A stretch of DNA of 64,000 nucleotides from Gnetum montanum (GCA_015680685.1 MNCI01022355.1:768606-832605), one strand, 5' to 3'. Positions 48,743 through 60,939 are shown, numbered from the stretch's first letter. Made by a program: numbers and translations. The notes: generated by a model from the letters alone, not told the origin.

Positions 48743-51200
48743 TTCTAGGTGTGATACATTTCTCATGATATTAAATTGACTCTGGAACCTAAGTCAATAA
48801 GAGCCCAATGTGATGCATTTCCAGTGATTTGAAGGTAGATTAAGGAACTTCCAGGGTCAGTTAGTTTCCTAGAAAGGTGGCCTACCTTGATCCAGTCGGT
48901 TACGATATGCGTTAACATAATTGTATGCATTAAGCTCTGATTTTGAATGGAAGGGTGCTCTGAAGTGTTAGATGATGGAGGAGTGTACATGACCTCAATC
49001 ACTTGTTGTTGTGAGAGTTTTTTTGGGCTTTTGGTTCTGAAGAAATATCTTCTCTTTTTACAGTTTTCAAAACCAACAGCGGGTTGAATATTTATAGCTC
49101 TTGTAGCATGACATTGTTGTGGTTGAGGAGGAAGTTCCCCTTGCATTGTTGGAGCAAGAAGTGTTATGGGAACTACTACTGGTGGAAGAGGTGTGGATCG
49201 ATTAGGAGGATGGTGTAAGTGTGGAGTGTCTCCTGGAGGAGAAGGAGTCCTTCTGAAGTACTCCCGAACTTGGTAGTGACGGTTGGGGGTTGTGTGACTC
49301 ATAGAGTCACTTGGAGAAATTGGCTACTGCACATAATATCCATAAGGATTAGGCTACCGGCAAGGGTACTGATGTTTCGATGATGGAATCCCCCACAATT
49401 GTGGGTATTGCCATTGTTGATGTTGTCCAATGAGCTGTGGTGGAGTTCAACTTGGATAATACGTTAGTGGTTGGTGGAACTGCCTTGGGTTACCTTGTGG
49501 ATAAGGTAGCCTTTAGGGTGTTTGTTGTTGGTTAAGTCTTGGATTGAGCACATACACCCCAGACTCCTGTAGATGTGAGATAACTGGGCAACATCCCTTA
49601 GGATGGTCATAGTGGCAGATCTCACATCCACCGTCATCGTTTGTGTCTGAATCCACAGCCACATTAGAGTTAGTGGTTTTTCCCTTACCTTTGTTATGTG
49701 CAGGGCTTAAATCACTCCACTTTTTCTTACCTTTGTCACTACTTTGTTCAACCTTAGACTCTTCTACTATTTTTAAGATAGTTTCAATTTTAGAGTCTAA
49801 GGAACTCCATACGTCATCTACCTTAGCCGCTATTTCTGTTGTTAATTTCTGGATCGGTAAGGTTTTTCGGTTCACCAACTCTTCGAGTGGTGAATCATCC
49901 TCTTCATCACAAAATTTCACTCCCTTCTTTTGAAGAGAGGAATCTTGGTTGTACTCTTCTGCACTTTCCCTTTTTCATAGCTCACCTTCTTCTTTTGCTA
50001 CTTGTTCCAACAAACTATGAACTTCATGGGCTCTAAGTTGTGAGAGTCTCCCTTGGGTGTAAGTCCCAAGGGTTTTTCTCATTTCATTCCGTAGCCCATC
50101 CACGATGTGGTGAAGTTGATCCCACTGTGCGTATCCATGGCCTAGGCAATGATGTAATAGTGTGTAATAGCGGGCCATGACAACATCCAAGGGTTTGTGT
50201 ATACCTTGCTTCCAGCCTTGGATTTACTTATGCAAATTGGACACTGTAGAATACATTTGATACTTTTCATTGAATAGTTCTAGCATCATACTCCACCTCC
50301 TGATGGTTTCTGGTTCTAAGGACCGGTACCAGCTCTCTGCTTCCTTGGTGAGTGTCCTTGGAAACAACTTAAGTTTTTTCCACTTACTTTCTATGTTCTG
50401 CAAGGTACAGGCATCATGGAATGCCTATAAATGATTTTGCAAATTTGCGTTGTATCCCCCTTCAAATCGTGGGATATTGTTCATGTCCAAGTGTTTGATC
50501 CGACTATCTTTTAAATGCCTTGTGGGAATCCTAACAGCCTCCGTTATGTCAAGCATACTTCAGGTTGCGAGTAGGGGCTCATCATGATCATATCTTTCAT
50601 GACACCTGTGATGTCTTCGTTGTTTCCTACTCTCCCTACGTTCATGCCCTTGTCCTCTCTCTTGAATTTCTTATCGAGGTCTTTCATTTTTCTTACTTTT
50701 ATCCTCTCTATTGTGTTCTTGCTGGTTGCACCCATATGTGGAAGAAGAGGATGAGTGATGTGAAGAAGGGGAAGAAGAAGGAGAACCATCGTCATGACGA
50801 TGTTTCCTACCTTCTCTTCAGCTGCTTCGACCCCGATCGTGGTAACAATCCAAGTGCCCATCCTTGTCTTTTGTTTTTGTTCCTTCTATTAAAAGTTGTT
50901 CTTCATGGGCATCAAAACCAGTGTTATGTATCATTGATCGTAGGTTCTGATACCCAACCTCTTCACTATCGTTAGGAGGGGAAACATCTCCGATTTCGGT
51001 AAGGACGTGTGGGGCTTTGCCCTTTAGAAAAGTATGTTGACTCTCTTGCCTTAAGTCCCTCATACGTTGGGCATCTGTGGGATAATAATCCTTCATGTCA
51101 AAATCATCCACAACGTATTCAGCAAATAGTTCTTGCATGCCAATCTATGCCAAGGCACAAAAGAGCATGTTAGGGACTGATCGATCTGGGGGTAACATGA
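48743..51200 (-). pseudogene. gag: gag and start of protease of Ath-2
   Basis: One minus-strand frame connects 51138, 50190, 49920 and 49302 with stops between. Capsid region at about 50330-49975 (VVMARYYTLLHHCLGHGY, HHIVDGLRNEMRKT), homologous to Ath-1 and Ath-3. A zinc knuckle CEICHYDHPKGC is near 49620. Protease start with ALIDLGSRVNLIS (DLG where DSG/DTG is usual) at 48800-48763; it is cut by Tat-2 and resumes at 32508. The first ATG seen in frame is at 51138, but similarity to Ath-1 suggests coding starts slightly upstream, near 51200. Confidence 0.8.
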
Positions 51201-51520
51201 TGTTACTTGAAAATCTCTCCAGCACATCTATTCATCTTAATGGAGAATAAAAGTAAAGTTGGGAATATACTCATTGGGATGAGTATATATCATCTTATAT
51301 TTTTTATGACTTGACTCATTTTGGTTATGTATGTTATGTTGCCGACTATCTTGTGTATGGTCCTTAGGTGGTGAGTTTCTCTTATGAGAAGAAGGAATTT
51401 TTATCAGTGTGCTATTTCACCGTTATAAATTCTTATTTAATTAATTAACCCTAAGGTTCTTTAAGGCTCATAATGATGTAAGTGATATCCCTTATGTTTT
51501 AATTGGCGTACAAATAATTA

Positions 51521-51540
51521 GTCCCCAGCAACGGCGCCAA
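51521..51540 (-). promoter_or_regulatory. Primer-binding site of Ath-2 (tRNA-Asp type)
   Basis: The minus strand reads TTGGCGCCGTTGCTGGGGAC next to the LTR. From TGG onward it is complementary to the 3' end of plant tRNA-Asp (…CCCCGGCAACGGCGCCA, from general knowledge) with one mismatch. This primer is usual for Athila elements. Confidence 0.85.
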
Positions 51541-52522
51541 TGATGAGTGGCGAGGTACCCCTACACTCAACCATACGAAACGAGCATAGCATGCATGATC
51601 CGGTTGAACTCCACAGACTAAATGCCTACATTCCCCATGGAACACTTGGGGTTAATTATTCGTTTTCTTCTCAGACTTACTTGTAGTTGTCACAGTGTAT
51701 GGTTAAGTAAGTTCGAGGTATATGATTTTTATAGTTTTTAATGTTTTTCTCCTATGCTATCGAGGTGAAGGGTTGAGAGAACTAACTAACTCTAACTAAA
51801 GACTAAGTCTAAATTAACTAGCATCAGCATCCGTTCCCACTTACCATACACACCCTGAACTTTGTAATTATGGATACCAAATGCTAATCGTTACTGGGAT
51901 CACCGCACGTAACACACATGCTCGAAGTGGTTATACTAAGGCACTTAACTAGGAGGAAAGGGTTGAGAGAGCCTAACTAGCCTAAGTGCGATGAGCAGCC
52001 AATTCCTTGACTAACCGTACACATATGGGACTACCACTGGGATTACCAAGCGTAGATCCTGAAATATGCCACTGGGTTACCAAGTAGTCACAATGCTCGT
52101 AATCAAGTCGTACTCATACCGCATGCAACAAGTAGCCAATTCCTTGACTAGCTGTACACATCCTTAGATGCTCGTAACCAAGTCGTACTCGTACCGCATT
52201 CTAGGAAAGCAATAAATAACAATAAATAAAATCCTATCCATGCACTGCAAGGTTTATCCAATCAAGTTCATCTTTATTGCCATACACAACTTGTGTTCAG
52301 GTACAAAGCTGCTTGAATAAAGATCTGTTCACTTTAGGACTCCTATTGCAGGCACATGGGAAATTAATCTATCTCTGGAGTGATCAAACTGCCAGAGCTT
52401 TGCTACTTCTAGCTAGGATTGGGAAATAAGGGGAGTGCCTCCTCTTATTTATATATTTGGTGGTGGACCGCGATATCGCATATGTGATATTGCAGGGGAT
52501 GATGCGATATCGTGTCTCACCA
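51541..52522 (-). repeat. 5' LTR of Ath-2
   Basis: 982 bp, TGATGAGTGGCGAGG...GTGTCTCACCA on the plus strand. Minus-strand TATA (ATATATAAATAAG) near 52445-52458. The U3 end has two clear GATATC palindromes. Confidence 0.9.
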
Positions 52523-52965
52523 ATGGATATGTTCAACATTTGAAAGTTGATGCAAATGTGCAATTTTCCTTCTGTCTTTGGAACTATCACTAAAGGATTG
52601 ACTCATTCACTATTTGCAATAAGATAGTTGAATCCTTCCTTTAGTAACTTTTTCAATTCTTACTTGAATACTTCCTTGAGTTTAGGATTAAGCCTTTGTT
52701 GAGTTTGGAGTTTTGGTGTGACTATAAGATCAATATAGATCCAGTGTTGACAAATTCATGGATCAATTCTTGTGATCTCATCATAGGACAATGTGAACAT
52801 TGTAGGCCATCTATTGAGCACATCTAGTAGTTTATTTTTTTGTTTGTTATCTAGGTTAGCATTAATAATCACTATCTTCTTGTTATTTAGAAATGCATAT
52901 TCTAACATTATTGATAGGGCCTTCAATTCTAGAGATTCTGGTTCCATTATGTCTGGGATCTCCAA
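52523..52965 (-). pseudogene. pol: Start of RT of Ath-3
   Basis: The minus strand reads MEIPDIMEPESLELKAL, LEYAFLNNKKIVIINANLD, YDEITRIDP, then VNPLVIVPKTEGKLHICINFQ, the region before and at the start of the RT fingers. It continues at 28791 after removal of Ath-2. Stops present. Confidence 0.8.
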
Positions 52966-53226
52966 GTGTTCCTAGTTTGTATCTTCTTGTTGATTATTTT
53001 GAGGGTAAGAGTGTCTTTTCATTAGCTATTTCAACTTATCTATTTCTGTAATGTAGATACTGATGATTTGTTCTTCTAGTTTCATGTACTTGTTAGATTG
53101 AGTTTCTTCACTTCTAATCTACCATTGGGTGCCTTCTTGTTGGGTGGATACTACATATAGAAAATTTTGCACACATCTTGTTTTGACACATCTATTGCAT
53201 ACTTTAGTCTCCTCTCATTTGATAGC

Positions 53227-53560
53227 CTAGATTCTTTGCATGCAACTGCACCTATTATCATTGTATGTGATACATGAAACTCTTTTTATTTGTATGATTT
53301 TGACCTCATCTTCAGTGGAAATTTCCAAGGAAAAAATATGGATTCCAAGCTTAGCATCCATGATTCTAAGCCAAGCCTTTTCCATGATAATTGTGAATTC
53401 TTCCTTATTCTTCCAGATGTGAATAACTAGAAAATTAGCAAGATAAGACCAGTCACTAATAGTAGTAATCACATCATACACTTGTCCAAGTGGAATCATG
53501 CTTGACTAGTCTGCAAGCTTCAAGCGAGTGTTACTTTTCTTTAGTGGTGGTAGGTTCCAG
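53227..53560 (-). pseudogene. Protease of Ath-3
   Basis: A 90-codon minus-strand open stretch (53499-53227), MIPLGQVYDVITTISDWSYL then FTIIMEKAWLRIMDAKLGI, matching the proteases of Ath-1 and Ath-2. The active-site part upstream is degenerate. Confidence 0.75.
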
Positions 53561-54885
53561 GCCTATTACATGTCTTGAAATATCAAATTTACTTTGGATC
53601 TAGAATCTAGTAGATCTTTGCATGATTTTTGTCCTACTACTTGGAGATCAACCAAGGGACCTCCTAGATCAATTCTCTTCTATGGAAGAGATCCTACCTT
53701 GATCCAATGAGTTATAGTATGAGTGACCATGATAGTTGTGATGTTGAATTTTGATGAAGTTAGAAGCTTGTTGCATTGAGAAGGACTTGATGTAGATGGG
53801 GTGGAAATAGATGTGTTCCCCATCCTTTGGGTATTTTTTGGAATGGTTCTAAAGAATAGTCATCTCCTAGGTTACGACTCATAGGTGACCATCTCCTCAT
53901 GCATATTAACTACCCTTGTAGCATTCTTCTATTGTGGTTGTGATGGTAATTCCCCCTACATCATAGGAGGTGGCACTGGTGGTAGAGGATTTAAGTGTTG
54001 GTTAGAATGACCAACTATTGGTGGATGCATATGTGAGTTTTGATCAGCCCTTAAAGGCATTAATTTGTTGTATTCTGTTGATGGTATTGTGATAGCTGCA
54101 CTACCAAGTGGTATTGAACATTGGATGAAATATCCATATGGATTTGGCTATCTATATGAATATTATTGATGAGGGGGTCATAGAGCCCATGATTGAGGCT
54201 ATTGTTACTACTGATAATAGTGCTCCTATAGCTACAACAAAGTTGCATTAGGATAATACATTGGTTGAAGGTTTTATTAGTAGTTACCTTGAGGATAAGG
54301 TAACTATTTGGGCATTTGTCTTTTAAAAAATTTGGGATTGATTGTGTATGCTCCCATGTCTTGTATTAGCACATAGTGCAACGTTTTTCATTTGTAGAGT
54401 TGATGTTTGAGCAATCAACCACTAAAGCAACTTTGCCTTTTTGTCTAGGTTTTTTCTTCTTTTTTTATCTTTCCCTTTTTCGAAGGCTTGCTCGGCTCTT
54501 TCTTCCATTATCTTTAATGTGGTTGTAAATTTTTCATTAATAGAATCCCACATTTTCTCTACTTTAGTTGTAATGTCACTTACAAATTTTTGGATTGGTA
54601 GAGTCTTTTTCTAGATAGCCTGGTCCAAGGTTTCCTCTTCTTGTGTTTCATAGACTTGTGCATCTCTTTTTTAGATTGATGGATCTCTATTGTACTCTTC
54701 AGCAAATTCCCATTTTTGTAGCTCACTTTTTTCATTTGCCACTTGTTTAATTAGTCTTTGAATAAGATGGATAGTAATTTCTTATAATCTTCCTTAGGCA
54801 TAAGCCCCAAGAGTCTCTCTGGTTTTGCTTTGCAACCCATCTACGATGTGCCTAAGTTATTCCCTTAGTGAAAATCCATTTCTTG
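53561..54885 (-). pseudogene. gag: gag of Ath-3 (truncated)
   Basis: The minus-strand DNA at 54770-54870 aligns with Ath-1 (23930-24030) and Ath-2 (50025-50110), for example CATCTACGATGTG against CATCCACGATGTG. The zinc-knuckle region (54340-54400) is not preserved. Coding similarity ends at 54885, where the LTR of Chr-1 begins, so the N-terminal half is missing from the window. Confidence 0.7.
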
Positions 54886-55387
54886 TGTAATGTCCCATCC
54901 CTTGTTAAGGATGAAAAAAAATTGTAACAATGTAATTAACCTTAAAATGAGGGGGCACATCATTATGAGGAGCTAAAATTATTTATGTATCCCTCAAATA
55001 AGGGTTTAACCTATGTCATTTAAGGCTAGGCTTAGAAGTCATGCTAGCATGGAGTTGTGAGGCTTGGAAAGGCAAGTGACAGGAGCTAGGTGAAGCAAGA
55101 TAAGAAGGGATTGATCACCCATTTTTTTGGACAACCTAACCATGATGGTAGTGTTGGATTGCCTCTAAGGCTTAAGTAGCATATGAGGATAACCCAGAGG
55201 GCATTATTGTACTCTCTCCTATTAATATAATTTTTTGTTTTCTTTTTCTATTTCAAAGTACTAATTATTTATTTACTAGTTAATTCATTTATTAAGTATT
55301 TATGATGTTTCCATTTTATTATTTAAGAAAATGATGAATGTGATAAATTAAGTACATTTTTACGACATTTGAGAATGGGATGTCACA
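54886..55387 (+). repeat. 5' LTR of Chr-1
   Basis: About 502 bp. It starts TGTAATGTCCCATCCC and ends GGGATGTCACA, an imperfect terminal inverted repeat, and is followed at once by a primer-binding site. The start could be two bases earlier. It interrupts the Ath-3 gag. Confidence 0.7.
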
Positions 55388-55389
55388 TT

Positions 55390-55400
55390 TGGTATCAAAG
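55390..55400 (+). promoter_or_regulatory. Primer-binding site of Chr-1 (initiator tRNA-Met type)
   Basis: TGGTATCAAAG, one base different from the TGGTATCAGAG that matches the initiator methionine tRNA and is usual in plant chromoviruses. Confidence 0.75.
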
Positions 55401-55517
55401 AAAATCATAATTCAAGAGCCAAATTGGAAGAAAATGATATTTTATTATTATAGGAAATAGAAAGTACATCCAAGTATAATGCCAAAATGGAAGAGAATAT
55501 TATTCAATTTATTATTA

Positions 55518-57788
55518 TCATAAAATAGAGGTAAAAGTAGAGTATATGCAAAGGAAGAAGAGAAACACAAGGATGGAGAAAATGTAAAGAAAATGACAGT
55601 TGTAATTTGTTGTGATTGAATGAGTTAAGAAGATCAATGACATCTTTAATTGTGCTTCCCTTTCTTCATTAGTAACATCCTTCTTGCTAAGCACTACCTT
55701 ACATCCATCCACTTTGTCACATAATTGTTTGATGTACTTGGTCACATGCCTTGCTATAATTGCTTATTACTCCTTTATCTTATGTTTGATCTTTAGCATC
55801 TCTATTTGAATTGATCAATCATCCATGTCCCTTTATCATTCATTCTATTTCCTCTACATAAACAAGACTAAGATTATGAGTTATGAATAAAAAAGAAAAA
55901 TGGAAGAGTAAAGAATAAAAATTATTTACTTAAAATTGATCATTATCAATTTGGAGGAACCATTCACGAGTCTTTAGATGGTGAGCCAAGCATGTTGCAC
56001 TCTCCAATTCTCCTAAGAGTTTCTCTAGATCTTTGATAACATTCATAGCATCCTTGTGAATTGGATGCAAAGATGATGGAACTCTAGCTTGTACTGAATC
56101 ATAGTCTACGTTGAAGTTACATGACTAAGATTCTCGTAAGTGGTAAACATCATCATGAATAGAATAGGGTTTGTTATTAGGAATTCGTTGATCAAGATGC
56201 CGAAGAAGCATGAGTTCTTCTTCTACAATCGCCACTATCTGTCCTATTGAATAAGAAGAACCTGAGATAGAGAAAGAAGAAACCACTTGAATAGACTCAA
56301 GAGTTAGTGTCAATGTTGCATGTGGAAAGGAACCAATTATAGGTGTCACGGAAAAAGAAGACATGCCTAGTGATTTAGATGGAGGAATGGGAGTCTATTT
56401 GGAAGTGGTGCCTGCATCATCTCTATTCATCTCTCAGATAAAGTACTACTACCTCATAGACCTCTAGAACATAAAAGGATCAACATCATACAAGATACAA
56501 AAGAGGGAAAAGGAAAGTATTTAAACATTTAAATAATTAAAACTTACTTATGGTTTCTTTCCTTTATCTTGTCTTGTACTTTATTATTGAGTTTGCTATT
56601 GGGGTTATTGTTAAGCCTATTTTTGGCCTTATTGTCTTATAACTATTGGACCACCAAAATTTTTTCCAATACATTGCCTTTGTAGAAAGAAATTTATTAG
56701 AAGAAAAAAAGATATTAAACTAAGTTATTATATATATGCCTTGGGATTGGTATGTGTGATCTGTTCTTGTGGTTAAACCATACCAAAGGTTGAAGTACCT
56801 TGAACTTCTTCAATCTATGTAACTCCAACCTAGGCGCTTTGAATTGGTTCATTCTACAACCTAGATTGCTTTCTCAAATACTTTAAATAAAGACATAATC
56901 AACAAGAAGGAAAAAATATATACATAAAAATAATTTCCTGATTTTCTCTTGATTCTGAGCTTGCTGTAAAGCCATATGACCCTTCTTGTCATCCATAATT
57001 TTATCTCTTATAACTCTCTCATCTTCAAGAAAGTTAAAACACAATTAGGGATTGTAATAACTAAAATGTTTGTTTGGATTGTCATAACTTAGGATCAAAC
57101 ACATGAACAATAGTACACAACATATGGTATAAGATTTGGCAAGATTTTGTTCAGCAACAATAATTCTAGTCATGGCATTATACCATGCATCAAGACAAGA
57201 CAATGACCAATCATAAACTCTACTAGCTATGTCACCATGAAATATGTAAATGAAATAAGAAGTAACATGGAATTGATGTTTATACCACAAAACCTTACTA
57301 AAGATGAGTATACATAATTCCAAATGAATCTCATTGATGAAATCTCCACGAACAAATTGGCTTTTGCCATGAGCAAAATCAATAACATAATCAGATAATT
57401 CATTTTTTCAAAATGATTTAAATTTTTGAGAGGAAATTGATAGAATTAAAGGATCTTCTGCCTGTTGAAAACCTAAGGCTATTTGAATATTAGAAGGAAG
57501 GATTGGTATTAATCCAAAATCTAATTGGGAAGTGCAACTTTTCTTACTATTATATTGTTCACACCATTCCATGAGAACACATTTGCAATGGAAGAGTTTA
57601 AAAATCAAGAAGATAAGTAAATCAGATAATCTTGAAGTTGTAAGGTACTAAAACCCCTCCTTCCCAAATAAGCTACGAACATTATCGGAAGTAGAGAGTA
57701 CATTATTTTGATGCAAAATAATAGTGGTTGATTAAGAGCTATCTAAAAGAGCTTGAGGTAGAGGTGAAGTATAATACTTTGGAGTCAT
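55518..57788 (-). pseudogene. Antisense ORF region of Chr-1, unknown protein
   Basis: The ATG at 57788-57786 (MTPKYYTSPLPQALLDS) opens one minus-strand frame running to 57045 with three stops. Open stretches lie at 57608-57408 and 57323-57045 and are rich in aromatic and hydrophobic residues. Further minus-strand segments without homology to retroviral genes follow: a charged stretch near 57040-56950 (DKIMDDKKGHMALQQAQNQ) ahead of a possible intron, 56364-56125, and 55745-55518 with lysine-rich DGCKVVLSKKDVTNEEREAQ. The pieces look like exons of one decayed spliced gene. I do not recognise the family, and it does not resemble the Tat antisense protein. Confidence 0.45.
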
Positions 57789-57901
57789 GATGAGGATGGT
57801 TAGAATCCTTTGATGGTAAAAACTCTTTAAGCTTATTTGCTGATAGAATCCTTCAATATTCTGCTAATATTGAGTTGTGATGAGCAAAGTATTTCTTCCT
57901 C

Positions 57902-57912
57902 TCATATTTATA
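57902..57912 (-). promoter_or_regulatory. TATA box of the Chr-1 antisense ORF
   Basis: CTATAAATATG on the minus strand, about 115 bases upstream of the ATG at 57788. Confidence 0.5.
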
Positions 57913-58634
57913 GTATAACCCCAAAAATTTTAGCAGGAGTAAAGAGGAGGTTTTAAGTTAAGTTAATCAAGGATTTGATAAAGCTAATACTTCCTTATGT
58001 TGATCTTGTGATTTCTAGGTTCACTAAAATGACATTATCTTCAACTTAACATGTAGTGCTCTCTAAAACAATTCCAATGATATCAATTTTGTCAAAATTT
58101 TACTTACAATTTTGGAGATATGACAATTCTTGGGTTATGTGCAATGTTAAAATTAAAAAGTATTTTAAAAGAAATCTAAATTTAATTTTTTAAAAAACAA
58201 ATTTTTCTAAATTTTAAATTTTAAATTTTTATTTAAAAAAAGAAGCCTCAATGTCTGAAGTTTGATTCTGATCCTCAACTTTTAAAATTTTATATTTAAT
58301 ATATATATAAATAACCCAAACCCTCGACAAGGCTATGACTGACCATGCTACTAGTCATGGCTAACAGTCACAAAGGGTTGGCCCAAAGGGCCATCCCAAG
58401 GATGGCCATGCACTACACATCATTTGTTCTTGCCCTACTTGTTCCCATTGCTACCTACTGCCTCGCACCCACTGCTTGCTTACCATCACTGCCTTGCCTA
58501 TTGCCTGCTAATGCATCATGTCCTACACCTACCATCGCACCTGGAACTTACATTGTCTACTACTACCATTTCTCCATGTCATCTACCTATGCATGCCTCC
58601 TTGGTCACTTTTAGGATCATAGATCATTGTCTCC
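57913..58634. other. Non-coding leader of Chr-1, left of the solo LTR
   Basis: AT-rich with oligo-A/T stretches (58140-58310), then a C-rich stretch of CCTACTGCC/CACTGCTTGCC-type sequence (58430-58600). Short plus-strand ORFs here look like chance frames in low-complexity sequence. Confidence 0.5.
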
Positions 58635-59609
58635 TGATGAGACGCGGTCTACGTTGGCCGCGATATCACGTACGCGATATCGTGTCCTTCCCTACGATAT
58701 CGCGTACACGATATCGCAGTCAGCCGTCATTTCTATAAATAAGAGGTGGCTCTCCCTTATTCCACATCCCAGTTTTAGTGTAGCGAAGCTCTGGCAGTTT
58801 GATCCCTCCAGAGTTAGAATTTTCCCATGTCTGCCCGCAGTGTGGTGAATGTGATTGTACGGTGTCTTTATTCGAGTGTGTCGTACTTGGACACGCACAT
58901 GACCGGCAATAATGATCGAGATTACTTCATCATTGCAGCATTCACTTAGTTTATTTATTGTTATTTATTTCATGTTATTTATTGCTTTCATAGCGCGGTG
59001 TGAGTACGACTTAGCTACGAGCATCTACGAGTGTGTACGGCTAGTTAAGGAATCGGTTACTCATCGCGATTAGTTTCTCAACCCTAAACTCCTAGAAGTG
59101 GAACGAGTTCGACTTGACTATGAGCATTTAAGTGTGACTGCTTGGTAGCCCAGTGGTGTAGCTAGGGGGATCTATGCTTGGTAACCCAGTGGCGTATTTG
59201 GGGTCTGCGCTTGGTAATCCCAGTGGCGTACCTAGGCCTATGCTTGGTAGTCCCAGTGGCAGTCGTGCACGAAGTCCAAGATGTGTACGGTTGATCAAGG
59301 AATCGGTTGCTCGTCGCACTTAGGCTAGATTAGATTTTCTTACCCTTTTCCTCTTAGCTTAGATTTAGTTAAATATTATTTTCCATTACCTTCAGGAGTA
59401 GCATTAGATTTAGGAACACATCATACACCTCATCTAGACTAAACCATACGTGACATATGCAAAACTAGTCTAGATGGGAAGACAGCGAACTGCGACCTAA
59501 GGCTAACTATCTAGATACCACAACTAGTCCATCTGCGGAGTTCGACTGGATCGCGCGTGTGACGGTCGTTTCGTATGGTTTTAGTGTAGGGGTACCTCGC
59601 CACTCATCA
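58635..59609 (+). mobile_element. Solo LTR of the Ath-2 family
   Basis: 975 bp beginning TGATGAGACGCGG and ending GGTACCTCGCCACTCATCA. It is the reverse complement, end to end, of the Ath-2 LTRs. It is flanked by an exact 5-bp duplication TCTCC (58630-58634 and 59610-59614), with no internal region. This is the product expected from recombination between the two LTRs of an inserted element. TATAAAT is at 58734-58740 and GATATC palindromes at 58662-58718. It lies in the opposite orientation to Ath-2. Confidence 0.95.
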
Positions 59610-59614
59610 TCTCC

Positions 59615-60939
59615 CATGTCACGGATCATCACATCCCATGCCACCAAACATTACCTACCATGTTGCAAATCATCACCTCTTGTACTATCAACCATCTTCT
59701 CCCCTACCACCAATCATTGCCTTTTTGAACACCATTAATCATCCATTGATAGAAGCCATGCAAGCCCTACGTGGACCATGCAAGCTAGTGATCTGCCATG
59801 CAAGCCCTAAAAAGGGGGCCATGTTGGCCCTAAAAAGGATCATATAGGCTCAGTCAAGGGGCCATGGGGGCCCAGTGGAGGGACATGAAGTCTTGGTGAA
59901 GGGCCATGCAAACCTTGAAATGGGTCATGTAGGCCTTAGGAAGGCCAAAGAAAAAAAAACATTGATGGGTCCATTGCCCAATCAACTGATAGAAATTTTG
60001 AAATGCCCATCAATTGATAGAAAAAAAAAAGGTAAAATTTTCATCATCAAATAGTCAACTTAAATTAAGAATGTGCAAAAGTATTTCAAAAATTTAAATT
60101 TGGTGCCTTGGTAACATTGGGAATAAAAACTTCATCATTAAGTCCACTCATCCTAGAGTAGAACTAGGATGGGTGACCTTTTGGGAAGTTTTGGCAAACA
60201 TGCAAGTTTCTATAAATTTAAAATAGCTATAACTTTTGAATTTAGAATCTTTTTTCAACCAAAAATAAACTAATTCTAACAAATTTGAACCTTCTAAACT
60301 TAATGGAACTATTAGATTTAGCTTTTGGATTATAGAAAATTATCATTTTAATCCATTATTTTAGGTCCTAAAAATAATTAGGACTTGGTGCTTAAGAAGA
60401 AATCCATGATAGTTTCAACTTCTTCTATAAATGATTAACTATTTTGAGACCCTAGGAAGGACCATAGAAGCTAAGGATTACCAACATACCTAATTTCTTC
60501 AACTGATCAATGTTTAGGACTTTAAGTAGAAATTGGAGAGTAAAGAAGGCCCAAGTCAATGATTGAATGAATGTCCTTGAAGAACAAATTAATGAGATTA
60601 AGTGTGTTCAAGAAGAGCGTTTTCAATCAAATTAAGGGTTTAGGATAGAGATGTGAAATATGTCTAAGAAAATTAGGAAATTGTCCCAAATTTCATAGGA
60701 TAAATGGTTAGATGTGCAAGGAAAGATGAATTCCTTTGTAAACTTCATCAAGTAATTACTGAACTATGTCACTTAGCCTTCAAATCCTACTCACGTTCCA
60801 CCTAGGGATCAACATCAAGATCAAGATTAGGATCCACACTAAAATCAACCCCCATTTGCTGGTCAGCAAGATACCAAAATCCCTACTTTAGGTCATAAAG
60901 TAGAAATTGAAGGTGAGGAATATGGAAATTGGCTTAATA
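59615..60939. other. Non-coding leader of Chr-1, right of the solo LTR
   Basis: Starts with CCACC/ACCATC-rich low-complexity sequence, then imperfect repeats at 59755-59945 built on GGGCCATGNNGGCCC. The rest is AT-rich without supported ORFs. Confidence 0.5.
59755..59945. repeat. Imperfect CCATG/GGCCC minisatellite
   Basis: About eight units of 20-30 bases containing CCATGCAAGCCCT or CCATGGGGGCCC variants. Confidence 0.6.

Larger units (their letters stand above)
28792..52522 (-). mobile_element. Ath-2: Athila-lineage element lacking RT-integrase, split by Tat-2
   Basis: LTRs at 28792-29852 and 51541-52522 are in the same orientation. Flanking bases are ATGGC (28787-28791) and ATGGA (52523-52527), a 5-bp duplication with one mismatch. 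On the minus strand the order is LTR, tRNA-Asp primer site, gag, protease (interrupted by Tat-2), then directly the 3' non-coding region and LTR. RT, RNase H and integrase are absent, so the copy could only have moved with proteins from elsewhere, or lost pol after insertion. Confidence 0.85.
26439..54885 (-). mobile_element. Ath-3: Athila-lineage element split by Ath-2
   Basis: Two pieces, 52523-54885 (gag, protease, start of RT) and 26439-28791 (rest of RT, RNase H, integrase), join into one minus-strand element when Ath-2 (28792-52522) is removed. The join is inside RT: CINFQMLNI... on the right and FPFVDQVLDTILGHEYY on the left. Its gag end is broken at 54885 by Chr-1 and its integrase end at 26438 by Ath-1, so no LTR of its own is visible in the window. 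Confidence 0.8.

Noticed and set aside
58345-58738. Leu/Cys/Pro-rich plus-strand frames near the solo LTR
   Set aside because: Low-complexity CCTACTGCC-type sequence; the second frame runs into the solo LTR.
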